Below, piece by piece: positions 1-8,055 of a DNA stretch of 32,448 bases. Each line of letters starts with the position of its first letter. Within the stretch, counting starts at the first letter, position 1. The stretch covers positions 1 through 32,448 of the forward strand of contig DAITBA010000031.1 of the NCBI GenBank assembly GCA_036824005.1, given 5' to 3'. Both the position numbers and the translations under genes were made by a program. The stretch comes from DAITBA01 sp036824005 (GTDB taxonomy: Bacteria; Pseudomonadota; Gammaproteobacteria; Burkholderiales; Rhodocyclaceae). Below the pieces are notes generated by a model. It searched no databases and was not told the DNA's origin. It was given only the letters and a program-made list of their open reading frames with translations.

Positions 1-46
1 ATGCCGCACGGTCTTTCTCTGCCTCTTCCGCTGCGGCGGATAAACG

Positions 47-2845
47 CTATTCGTTGGGTCGCAGTGTCAGCGATCCGTGGGAGGGGCCGCTGACGAGGAC
101 TGCCGTGAGCGGGTCGTTGGTCGCGTCGCTGTCGTTGCTGAGCACACCAGCGACGGCCGGCGCGGATTGCGCGGCGCTGTAGCCGATGAAGTGATCCGTC
201 ATCGAAGCATACTGAGCGGCCATCCACGCCGCGGAACGTGTCGTGCTCTCGATGCGCACCTCGTCCAGCGAGCCGCTCCACCAGTCGCCCCAGGCGCCTC
301 GCCCGATCGTGGCGCTTAATCCGTTGGTCAGCAGCGGTGTAGCGGCGAGTACGTCCGCCCCCACCTGAGTGCCGTTTACATAGAACTTGATCGCGTCGGC
401 CGCATCGTTGTAGGTCGCCGCGACGTGATACCAGCGGTTCGCTTGGAGATCGGCACCCGTGGATTCGGATTCGAAGAGACCGCCGTTGTACGAGCCGAGG
501 ACCACCTCTCCGTCATGCAGCGCCAGGTAGTAGTTGAACTCGGAGGTGCTGGTCCCCTTGAACACGATCGTCGGCCAGCCGCTGACGGAATCGGCATAGA
601 CCCATCCCGAGAGGGTGAGGCCGCTCGTGATGTCCAGACTCGCGCTGTCGGTAACGGTGACGGCACTGCTTGAACCGTCGAAGGAGTCGCCGCCGGCAAT
701 CTTGCCTGCGGCGTTCAATGTGACGCCGCTGGCGGTGCCGTTGTTGGCATTCGCGGTAGAATCGGTAAGCGTCCCGGACGACTCCTCGAGGTGCTGAACC
801 ATTGCGTAACCGTTGGTCCACACCGCCGCGGCGTTCTGCCCTGCCGCGGCGCTCGCATTCCCGTAGTACATCCAGATGTAGTCCGATGACGAGGAAGCGT
901 CCACCTGCGGTACCTTCACCCAGACATAGGACGAGCCACTCTCGTCCCATTTCTCGATCTCGTAGGCGAGCGCGGTGCCGTCGGCATCGAAGAAGCGCAG
1001 GTCCTGCCCGGCGCTCTGCGTCTGGGCGTAGTCGATCCGGCTGGCATCGAGTCGGACGAGGACGGGGAAGTTAGACAGGTTCTCCGCCTGCGCCGAGTTG
1101 TCGAAGGTCAGCTGGCTTCGCCTCGTCCACGCGCTGTTCCACCAGTCCACTGACAACGCGGCGTCATGCTTCGCCGTATAGGCATCGGCGATCGCTTCCA
1201 CCGCTTCGTTGGCGTTCGTGACCGTCACCGCAAGCGCCTGCGTGTCCGTGCCACCGTTGCCGTCGGACACCTGCACCGTCACGTCATAGACATTGTTTGC
1301 TCCAGTGTCCGTCGGCGCCTCATAGTTCGGCGCAGACACAAAACTCAGTGCGCCGGTCGAACTGTTGATGGCGAACTTCGCAGCGTCGGCACCGCCGCTA
1401 ATTGCATAGCTCAGCGTATCCCCGTTAGCGTCCGTCGCTGTCACGGTCGTCACAGCCGTCGAATTCTCGGCCACATTCACCGATGCGCTTGCACCGCCGC
1501 CGTTGCTTGTGATCACCGGGGCGGAATTGGCAACCGGCTTGATCGACACCGCGCCGATTTCCCATTGGGCGGATGACGAGACAGTGCTGCTCATCGTCAC
1601 CGACGCCGCGCCGGCTTCCGTCGTCGACTTGCCGGTATTCGTCGTGTTGGTCTGGGACCAGAGTAAGGACTGATTCGCACCGACGGCATATCCGGCGGCG
1701 CTGCCGCGCCAGTTCTCGGCGTCGATCACCAACTCGCCGGCGGCGCTGGTGACAGTCACCGATGAGGTTGTCCCGGTTCCATTCGCGCCGGCATAGGTGC
1801 CGGTCGGTGTGCTTTGGTTAACGCCGTTGTAGGCGACGGCGCCGCCGGCAGCGGGCGTACTGCCACCGAAGTTCACGACGACGTTTGCCGTGCCCACCGT
1901 CGGGTTGACCAGTGACCAGATTTCGACCGCGTGGTTGCCGGTCGTGCGGCCCACCTGCGTCATGGCCACGCCGCCGTAGGTAACGCCCGTGACGTTGGCG
2001 CCGAGGCCATCGATGGCCAGCGTCACGAACAGGGCGCGGTCGCTGCCGCTGGCCACCGTGTGGGACCAGGTGAGGCTGGTGGCGCTGTCGGTCTTGGCGG
2101 AGGTGGCGCTGCCGTTCTGCGTGATCGCCAGGACGCCTGACCATGCGCCGGAACCAGCGCCATCCACGACTGCCCGCGCTTCGATTTCACCGGTCGCATA
2201 CTCCAGTGCCCAATCGCCGCCCAGCCTCGCATCACCGGTCAGATCGGTGCTTGCCGCGACATCTGCGCCCGTCAGCCGTCCCAGCGCATCGACCAGGGCT
2301 CGGCCCTCGGTCGTCGCGGCGACGTCGCAGCCATACAGCAGCAGGTCGCCATTGCTGGTGAAAGCCTCGGCCCAACCCTTGATCTGGGTGGCATTCCTGA
2401 CGAGCGTATCGAAGTCGAGAACCGCGGCGCCCAGCTGCACGGCGCCGTCGCCGCCGTGGGAAATGATGTGCACGGCCGACAGACCGGATTCGTTTCTCAG
2501 CGCGCTGCTGATCTGCTCGATGCCGTCCGCATTGGCATCGAGCAACGCGACTTCGAACTGACGTGCGCTCCCGGCCTGCGCCTGGATGTCATCGACGATA
2601 CGCTGGTAGTCCGCGACCCGGGTGTCGACGAAGACGAGTTCGCGGCTGCTCCGGACGCTCTGCGTTTCGGTGGAGTTTTCCGGCTGCAGGAACTCGCCGT
2701 TGGCGTCGAGCGTGCGGTGCTCCGCATGTGGCGCCATTCCCGACACGCCAAGCAATGCCGGCGCCAGGTCGGCGGAGTACAGCACGCGCGGCTCCAGCTC
2801 CTCCAGCACGGGCCGGTCGAAGCGTAGGGGCGTGCGCCTCGTCAT
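47..2845 (-). CDS. DUF4347 surface/adhesin-like protein with LEPR motif, probably C-terminally truncated
   Basis: Predicted cell-surface protein of 932 residues. Residues 15-29 contain an LEPRVLYSADLAP motif like that at the N-terminus of many very large proteobacterial surface proteins. Residues 69-235 match DUF4347, with SHGG (H130) and LLLYGCDVA (C173), a His/Cys pair reminiscent of clan CD peptidases. A beta-rich Ser/Thr/Gly segment follows (240-440), then a cadherin-like repeat (455-545, ending in DGNGGTD). A DUF2341 domain (about 568-665) and a LamG-like domain (715-875) sit between two halves of an Ig-like repeat: ADAYTAKHDAALSV at 553-566, and GVLSNDSD...GPSHGSLTL at 900-928. The protein stops four residues later, where the repeat should continue. 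No classical signal peptide and no good ribosome site are seen. It is last in the six-gene minus-strand set and is the likely cargo of the upstream export genes. Domain calls are confident; cargo role is inferred. Confidence 0.82.
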   Translation of the reverse strand: MTRRTPLRFDRPVLEELEPRVLYSADLAPALLGVSGMAPHAEHRTLDANGEFLQPENSTETQSVRSSRELVFVDTRVADYQRIVDDIQAQAGSARQFEVALLDANADGIEQISSALRNESGLSAVHIISHGGDGAVQLGAAVLDFDTLVRNATQIKGWAEAFTSNGDLLLYGCDVAATTEGRALVDALGRLTGADVAASTDLTGDARLGGDWALEYATGEIEARAVVDGAGSGAWSGVLAITQNGSATSAKTDSATSLTWSHTVASGSDRALFVTLAIDGLGANVTGVTYGGVAMTQVGRTTGNHAVEIWSLVNPTVGTANVVVNFGGSTPAAGGAVAYNGVNQSTPTGTYAGANGTGTTSSVTVTSAAGELVIDAENWRGSAAGYAVGANQSLLWSQTNTTNTGKSTTEAGAASVTMSSTVSSSAQWEIGAVSIKPVANSAPVITSNGGGASASVNVAENSTAVTTVTATDANGDTLSYAISGGADAAKFAINSSTGALSFVSAPNYEAPTDTGANNVYDVTVQVSDGNGGTDTQALAVTVTNANEAVEAIADAYTAKHDAALSVDWWNSAWTRRSQLTFDNSAQAENLSNFPVLVRLDASRIDYAQTQSAGQDLRFFDADGTALAYEIEKWDESGSSYVWVKVPQVDASSSSDYIWMYYGNASAAAGQNAAAVWTNGYAMVQHLEESSGTLTDSTANANNGTASGVTLNAAGKIAGGDSFDGSSSAVTVTDSASLDITSGLTLSGWVYADSVSGWPTIVFKGTSTSEFNYYLALHDGEVVLGSYNGGLFESESTGADLQANRWYHVAATYNDAADAIKFYVNGTQVGADVLAATPLLTNGLSATIGRGAWGDWWSGSLDEVRIESTTRSAAWMAAQYASMTDHFIGYSAAQSAPAVAGVLSNDSDATNDPLTAVLVSGPSHGSLTLRPNE

Positions 2846-2885
2846 GGCAGCGGCACGGGTGGCGAAGAGGTGATCGGCGCGGCGC

Positions 2886-3827
2886 CTACTTTGCCGCTGC
2901 CCCGACCGGCGCGCGCGCGAGCGTCGTGGCGGCCGTGGAGGTCACCTGTGCCGGCTGCGCGGGCGCCGGTGCGGGAGCCTTGCCGGTATCGGCCTTGGCT
3001 GCGGGCGTCGGTACCGGGCCGATAAGCTGATCGCCGATGGCCACCTTGCAACGCAAACCCGCCGGCAGCTCGTTGTTCGCGTTGGGCAGCTCCAGCCGCA
3101 CGCGGAAGGTGTTGCTCGCCGGATCGATGACGCGATCCACGAGCACCACCTTGGCGGCGCGCTCGGCCGCGTTGGGCAGATCGGGCGTCACGGTTGCGCT
3201 CATACCCTGGCGTACCTGGCTGAACTGGGTCGCCGGCATGAACACCTCGACGCGCAACGGATCGAGTGTGGCTACCTTGAGTATGGGACGTTCCTCGATG
3301 CGCTCGCCTGCGGCGCGGTAGCGCTCCAGCACCACGCCTTCGATCGGGCTGCGGATCGTGCGCTGGGACAACTGCGCGCTCGCCAGGCCCACTTCCTGCC
3401 GCGAAACGCGCCGCTGTTCCCGGGCCTGGGCGAGCTTCTGCTCGGCAACATCGGACTCGGTGCGGGCCTGGTCGACGGCTTGTTGAGAGATGAATTTCTT
3501 GTTGTATAGATCCTCGGCGCGCACCAGCCGCTGGCGGTTGAAATCCCGGTTTGCTTGCGCCGCACGGAGGTCGGCTTCGGCCTGGGCGCGGCTGACGGCG
3601 ACCCCCAGGGCGGCACGCTCGACGTCGGCGCGCATGGAAGCCAGCACCTGGCCCTTGCGAACGAACTCGCCGCGCTCAACATAGACCTTGTCGAGAACGC
3701 CCACGGTCTGCGAGCCGATTTCGGTCACCTCTCTCGGTTCGATGAGGCAACCCAGCGGCTGGGCGGCCGATGCCGCGAAACCGACAGACAGGCCCAGGCC
3801 GCAGGCGATAGCTGTGCGCAACTTCAT
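2886..3827 (-). CDS. HlyD/RND-type periplasmic adaptor with signal peptide
   Basis: Periplasmic adaptor of 313 residues. The first 22 residues form a Sec signal peptide (cleavage likely after ASA). There is a lipoyl/barrel-sandwich half near 36-68 (VERGEFVRKGQVLA), a long alpha-helical coiled coil at about 72-156, the second lipoyl half with TIRSPIEGVVLERY (157-170), a beta-barrel region to about 265, and an Ala/Pro/Lys-rich tail. The start is supported by AGGAG eight bases before the ATG. It lies 40 bases upstream of the DUF4347 gene on the same strand, so the two are probably co-expressed. It has no transmembrane anchor beyond the signal peptide, unlike the two inner-membrane HlyD proteins of the same region, so it may be the periplasmic segment linking them to an outer-membrane exit not encoded here. 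It could also be an ordinary efflux adaptor, but no RND pump or TolC gene is adjacent. Confidence 0.85.
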   Translation of the reverse strand: MKLRTAIACGLGLSVGFAASAAQPLGCLIEPREVTEIGSQTVGVLDKVYVERGEFVRKGQVLASMRADVERAALGVAVSRAQAEADLRAAQANRDFNRQRLVRAEDLYNKKFISQQAVDQARTESDVAEQKLAQAREQRRVSRQEVGLASAQLSQRTIRSPIEGVVLERYRAAGERIEERPILKVATLDPLRVEVFMPATQFSQVRQGMSATVTPDLPNAAERAAKVVLVDRVIDPASNTFRVRLELPNANNELPAGLRCKVAIGDQLIGPVPTPAAKADTGKAPAPAPAQPAQVTSTAATTLARAPVGAAAK

Positions 3828-3940
3828 TTTCAGGACTCCTTGAGCTGGATTTGGTGTTTACCAGAAGGAGTAACGGCCTGAAGTTTCAGACCCTTAATGC
3901 ATCCATGCCAGCTTGCAGGAGATTTAACACATGCCGCGGT

Positions 3941-3970
3941 CGGGGCGTCCGATCCACCTGCGGCGCCCCG
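3941..3970 (-). terminator. Weak hairpin after the GGDEF-EAL gene
   Basis: CGGGGCG (3941-3947) pairs with CGCCCCG (3964-3970) across a 16-base loop, starting 5 bases after the stop of the REC-GGDEF-EAL gene. No T-run follows on the minus strand, so it is at best a weak terminator or an mRNA-end structure. Confidence 0.25.
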
Positions 3971-3975
3971 AGCCG

Positions 3976-5883
3976 TCAGCCGATTTCCTGGGCGACGGTC
4001 TGCGCTGGCGGTGCCGCCGAGCCCTCGGGCAGCACGTCCTTCCTGAGCATCCTTGTGATGTCCCGCGCCGGTACCGGCCGACTGAAGTAGAACCCCTGGT
4101 ACTCATGGCAGTGCCAGGTCTTGAGAAAGTCGAGTTGTTCGGCCGTTTCGACGCCCTCGCCGACCACGCGCAAACCCAGGCCGGCAGCCAGGGTAAGCAC
4201 GGCGACGACTATGGCGACAGTGTGCGGATCCGACGGCGTATCCTTGATGAAGGAGCGGTCGATCTTGATTTCGTCGAGCGGGAAGCGCTTCAGGTAGGCA
4301 AGCGACGAATAGCCGGTGCCGAAGTCATCCACGGACAGCTCGACGCCGATGTCTTTCATCTCGCGCAGCATCGCGACGCTGTCCTCGGCGCTGGCCATGA
4401 TCATCGACTCGGTCACCTCCAGGATCAAGCGCCCGGGCTGGATTCCAGTACGTGTCAGGGCATCGACGACGGCGGCGGTGAGCTTGCGCTGCAGAAACTG
4501 CGGGCTGGCGACGTTGATGGCGATCTTGAGCCAGCCGAGCCCCTCGCGCTCCCAGACCTTGGCCTGTCCGCACGCGGCATGGAGCACCCAATTGCCGAGG
4601 CTGCCCATCAGGCCGGCCTCCTCGGCCACGGGTATGAACACTCCGGGCGGGACCATGCCCATGGTCGGATGCATCCAGCGCAGCAACGCCTCGACACCAA
4701 CCACCCGGCCGGTGGCGACATCGACCTTGGGCTGGTAATGGAGCATGAGTTCGCCGCGTTCGATCGCCCGGCGCAGACCTGTCTCCAGGGAAAGCCGCTC
4801 CATGGAGCGGGCGCTCAGTTCGCTGGAGTAGAACTGGAAGGTGTTCCTGCCCTGCTGCTTGGCTTCGTACATCGCCACTTCGGCATGTTTGAGCAGGGTA
4901 GCGGGATCGTCGCCGTCTTCGGGGAACACGGCGATGCCGATACTCGGGGTGAGATATAGGTCCTGTTCGGCGATGCGAAATGGCCGCGAGAGCGCGACGA
5001 TGATCCGGCGGGCAACGACGCCAGCGCTATCGCCGTGACGAATGTCCGGTACCAGGACGGTAAATTCATCCCCACCGAGACGTGACAGGGCGCAGCGCGA
5101 ACCGCCGTCGCTGGCGCGCGCAACAGTGTCGCCAGCCCGCAGCGAGTCCTCGATCCGTTGCGCCACGGCCTTGAGCAGCGCGTCGCCGGCTTTGTAGCCC
5201 AGGCTTTCGTTGATCTGCTTGAAACGGTCCAGGTCCACGTGCAGCAACGCCCATTTCCTGTCGTTTTGCCCGGCGCGCCGCAGCGCTGACTGCAAGCGGG
5301 TCAGGAACAGCCGCCGGTTCGGCAACCCGGTCAGACTGTCGTAGTGGGCAAGACGGTTGCGATAGGCCTTGAAGGCGAGCGTGTTGCGCAACCGCAGGGT
5401 CAGTTCGCTCGGGTCGACGGGCTTGGAAAGGAATTCGGTGGCGCCCAGCTCCAGCGCCTTGAGCCTCGTTTCGCCATCGCTGGCGGCGGTGAGCACGATG
5501 ACCGGCGTGTAGCGCAGCTCTTCGTCGCGGCGCATCGCGGCAAGGATGTCGAAGCCGCTCACGGGAGCCATCATCAGTTCGAGCAGCAACACGTCCGGCT
5601 TTTCGCGGGCGATGCGCTCCAGTGCCTCGGCCGGCGCGCTGACCGACACCAGACGGCGATAGCCGCACTCCATGAGGAAGGCACCGATGGCGTCGAGCGT
5701 GTGGGCATCGCCATCGACCAGCATCACTGTCGATCCGGCGAGCACCTCGAACGAGTCTGGCTGGTGTGCCGGTGCGCCAATCGCACCGCCCTCGCCGATC
5801 ATACTTGCGCCAGCAGACCGGTCGTCGTCGTCCATGTGTGACTGCTGTTCGCGGACGGCGCGGAGCGATGCAACCAGATCCAT
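3976..5883 (-). CDS. REC-GGDEF-EAL response regulator, probable c-di-GMP phosphodiesterase
   Basis: Cytoplasmic protein of 635 residues that should cut or make cyclic di-GMP. A receiver domain spans about 52-170; its acidic pocket (VDGDA), T132 and K154 (FLSKPVD) are present, but the phospho-acceptor position is Glu (E102 in LLLELMMAP) instead of Asp. The GGDEF domain (180-350) keeps an intact GGDEF at 270-274. An RxxD (256-259) lies ten residues upstream instead of the usual five, because of a Gly/Ser-rich insertion. The EAL domain (370-615) keeps EALLRW (E398), N457, E489, DDFGTGYSS (D519, D520), K540 and GEGVET (E576), so phosphodiesterase activity is expected. AGAGGA lies about nine bases before the chosen ATG. 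It sits between the SecA-like gene and the adaptor gene, which suggests c-di-GMP control of surface-protein display. Confidence 0.92.
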   Translation of the reverse strand: MDLVASLRAVREQQSHMDDDDRSAGASMIGEGGAIGAPAHQPDSFEVLAGSTVMLVDGDAHTLDAIGAFLMECGYRRLVSVSAPAEALERIAREKPDVLLLELMMAPVSGFDILAAMRRDEELRYTPVIVLTAASDGETRLKALELGATEFLSKPVDPSELTLRLRNTLAFKAYRNRLAHYDSLTGLPNRRLFLTRLQSALRRAGQNDRKWALLHVDLDRFKQINESLGYKAGDALLKAVAQRIEDSLRAGDTVARASDGGSRCALSRLGGDEFTVLVPDIRHGDSAGVVARRIIVALSRPFRIAEQDLYLTPSIGIAVFPEDGDDPATLLKHAEVAMYEAKQQGRNTFQFYSSELSARSMERLSLETGLRRAIERGELMLHYQPKVDVATGRVVGVEALLRWMHPTMGMVPPGVFIPVAEEAGLMGSLGNWVLHAACGQAKVWEREGLGWLKIAINVASPQFLQRKLTAAVVDALTRTGIQPGRLILEVTESMIMASAEDSVAMLREMKDIGVELSVDDFGTGYSSLAYLKRFPLDEIKIDRSFIKDTPSDPHTVAIVVAVLTLAAGLGLRVVGEGVETAEQLDFLKTWHCHEYQGFYFSRPVPARDITRMLRKDVLPEGSAAPPAQTVAQEIG

Positions 5884-5936
5884 TTCTTGGGTTCCTCTTG
5901 TCGGGTTCGCTTGTCGGGGCGGCCGAGCCGTGGCTC

Positions 5937-5948
5937 ATGCTCGAGCAT
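5937..5948. promoter_or_regulatory. 12-bp perfect palindrome upstream of the GGDEF-EAL gene
   Basis: ATGCTCGAGCAT is a perfect palindrome in the 170-base gap between the SecA-like gene and the GGDEF-EAL gene, 54 bases before the latter's start. It could be an operator for a dimeric regulator. No clear -35/-10 pair was seen next to it. Confidence 0.25.
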
Positions 5949-5957
5949 CGGCATGAT

Positions 5958-5988
5958 CGCCGGGCGCCGAAAAGTTAACGGCCCGGCG
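5958..5988 (-). other. Intergenic hairpin, 8-bp stem
   Basis: CGCCGGGC (5958-5965) pairs perfectly with GCCCGGCG (5981-5988) around a 15-base loop. It lies downstream of the SecA-like gene and upstream of the GGDEF-EAL gene. No T-run follows, so it may be a Rho-dependent or mRNA-stabilising structure. Confidence 0.35.
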
Positions 5989-6014
5989 AACGAATCCTGC
6001 AGCGCAGCAGACGT

Positions 6015-6044
6015 CCGGCCGTTTTGCACCACGCGTGCGGCCGG
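6015..6044 (-). terminator. Hairpin just after the SecA-like gene
   Basis: CCGGCCG (6015-6021) pairs with CGGCCGG (6038-6044) around a 16-base loop, beginning 9 bases after the SecA-like stop codon. It lacks a T-run, so termination is doubtful. With the hairpin at 5958-5988 it may partly separate the secretion genes from the downstream signalling, adaptor and cargo genes. Confidence 0.3.
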
Positions 6045-6053
6045 TGCGCAGCG

Positions 6054-8051
6054 CTACTCCACCTGCCCGCCGAAGGCGAGCTGCTTCTCCATCTCCTCGT
6101 CCGCGCGCATGAGCTGACGCCGCTCGAGGCGCTCGCGATGTTCTTCCGAGCGCTGAGCCAGGCGCGCCGCCCACAGCGCCGCCCGCTCGGCGAGGCTGCC
6201 GCGTGTGCCGACAATGCCGGCAGCCAGCACCCGGCGCAGTCGGGGCGGCAGCTTGCGTGCCAGCAGCGGCGCGTCCAGGCTAAGGATGGTTTCGACACTG
6301 CCGGGGTCGCCCTGACGTGCGCAGCGGCCTTCGAGCTGCCGGTCAATGCGGCGCGAAGCGTTGTGCTGACAGCAGATGACATGCAAGCCACCGCGCTCGG
6401 CGATGACCGGCGCCAATGGGATGTCGGTGCCGCGGCCAGCCATGTTGGTCGCCACGGTTATGCACCCCGGGTTGCCGGCAAGGGCAACGACGTCGGCTTC
6501 GATCTGGTCGTTGTGGGCGTTCAGCATCACATGCGGCAGGCCCGCCGCGGCGAGCCGCTGGGACAGGGCTTCGGAGTCGGCCACCGAGTCGGTGCCGATG
6601 AGAATCGGGCGCCCGCCCTGGTGCAGCTCGGCCGCACGCGCGGCCACCACCCGCCACTGTTCGTCGCGGCTGGCAACCAGACGCGGTGCCAGCACCTCGC
6701 GACGGCAGGGCACGCGGTGCGGCACGCGGATCACGTCCAGGCCGTAGACGCTGCGCAGTTCGGCGCGCGCTTCATGCAGCGTGCCGCTCAGGCCGCACAG
6801 CCGGTGGTAACGCCGGAACAACCGTTGAAAGGTGATCTGCGCCGCCGTTTCGTACTCCGGCGTCGGCGTGCAGCCTTCCTTCAATTCGATGAGCTGGTGC
6901 AGCCCGCGCGACCAACTGCGTCCTTCTGCAATCCGGCCGGTAGTGGGTTCGACGATGCACACGCGCCCGTCGCGGACGATGTAGTCCCGGTCGCGGGCGT
7001 AAAGATGCAGCGCCGACAGCGCCGTGCACACGATCTCCTCGCGATGACGGCGATTGCGCCAGACGGTCGCCAGGCTCGCCGCCCCTTCCAGGCGCACGCG
7101 GCCCGCATCGGACAGTCGCACCTCTCGGGTCACCGCGTCGAGCCGGAAATGCTGGCGCGGCGAAAGCTCGCGCGCCAGGCTCAGCGCCTGGGCGATGTGC
7201 GTCTGCTCTTGGGAACCATCCTGCTGCCGGGAGATGATCAGGGGCACGCGCGCCTCGTCGATGAGCACACTATCGGCTTCATCGACAATGGCCATGCACA
7301 ATCCGCGCAGCAGCAGCGTCGGGCCGGACCGCCCGTCGAGTTGCGCGACCCGCCGCTGCAACTCGCTGCGCTTGCGGCCGACGACCAGTTGATCGCGCAG
7401 GTAGTCGAAGCCCAGCTCCTTTGCCGTGCAGTAGGTGATGTCGCAGCGGTAGGCGGCGCGTCGGCCGTCCAGATCGAGACTCTGCGTCACCGCACCCACG
7501 GTGAGCCCGAGGGCGGCGTAGACCGGGCGCAGCCGCGAGGCATCGCGCTGCACCAGGTAGTCGTTGGCGGTCATGACATGGACCGGCATTCCGGCAAGCG
7601 CGCCGGTTGCGGCCGCCAGGGCGACGGCCAGCGTCTTGCCCTCCCCCGTCGCCATCTCCGCCAGGTGGCTGTCGAGCAGGATACGCGCGGCGAGCAACTG
7701 CGTGTCGAATGGCGATTGCCCCAGTTCGCGCCGGCACACCTCGGCAACGAGCGCGAAGCAGCGCGCGAGGACTTCCTCGGCGAGGCCCTCGGCGGCAATG
7801 CGCATCTGCAGTTCGCGGGCGCGCGTGCGCAGGTCCGCCGCGCCGCCACGCGTCTGCGCCGCTTGCGTCGCACGCACGAGCGCGACAAAGCGCTCGTAGC
7901 GCGTCCGTGCGATCGGTTCCGGCAGGTGCGTGCGGGCGATGAGGTATTCGAGGGCGCGCACCGCTGCACTGGCGTGGCGTTTGGGCCGCTCGGGGTAGGC
8001 GCCCCAGATCAGGCCCGGCATCGGCAGGGAACGCAGCGCGACGTCGCTCAC
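6054..8051 (-). CDS. Short SecA-like translocase ATPase
   Basis: A 665-residue relative of the preprotein translocase motor SecA. All motor motifs are present: Walker A MATGEGKT (133-140), TANDYLVQRD (161-170), ITYCTAKELGFDYLRD (205-220), Walker B VDEADSVLIDEAR (256-268), LSGTLHEA (421-428), VATNMAGRGTDI (533-544) and QLEGRCARQGDPGS (572-585). A substrate-crosslinking-like region lies between 270 and 370. Canonical SecA has about 900 residues. Here everything after residue 590 is short, the helical-wing/long-scaffold part seems largely missing, and there is no C-terminal zinc tail. It is therefore unlikely to be the housekeeping SecA. The GTG start lies four bases after the stop of the M50-HlyD gene, with a weak ribosome site; M11 (ATG at 8021) is an alternative start. 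Neighbours suggest a dedicated motor for export of the DUF4347 protein, which is inference. Confidence 0.88.
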   Translation of the reverse strand: MSDVALRSLPMPGLIWGAYPERPKRHASAAVRALEYLIARTHLPEPIARTRYERFVALVRATQAAQTRGGAADLRTRARELQMRIAAEGLAEEVLARCFALVAEVCRRELGQSPFDTQLLAARILLDSHLAEMATGEGKTLAVALAAATGALAGMPVHVMTANDYLVQRDASRLRPVYAALGLTVGAVTQSLDLDGRRAAYRCDITYCTAKELGFDYLRDQLVVGRKRSELQRRVAQLDGRSGPTLLLRGLCMAIVDEADSVLIDEARVPLIISRQQDGSQEQTHIAQALSLARELSPRQHFRLDAVTREVRLSDAGRVRLEGAASLATVWRNRRHREEIVCTALSALHLYARDRDYIVRDGRVCIVEPTTGRIAEGRSWSRGLHQLIELKEGCTPTPEYETAAQITFQRLFRRYHRLCGLSGTLHEARAELRSVYGLDVIRVPHRVPCRREVLAPRLVASRDEQWRVVAARAAELHQGGRPILIGTDSVADSEALSQRLAAAGLPHVMLNAHNDQIEADVVALAGNPGCITVATNMAGRGTDIPLAPVIAERGGLHVICCQHNASRRIDRQLEGRCARQGDPGSVETILSLDAPLLARKLPPRLRRVLAAGIVGTRGSLAERAALWAARLAQRSEEHRERLERRQLMRADEEMEKQLAFGGQVE

Positions 8052-8055
8052 GGCT

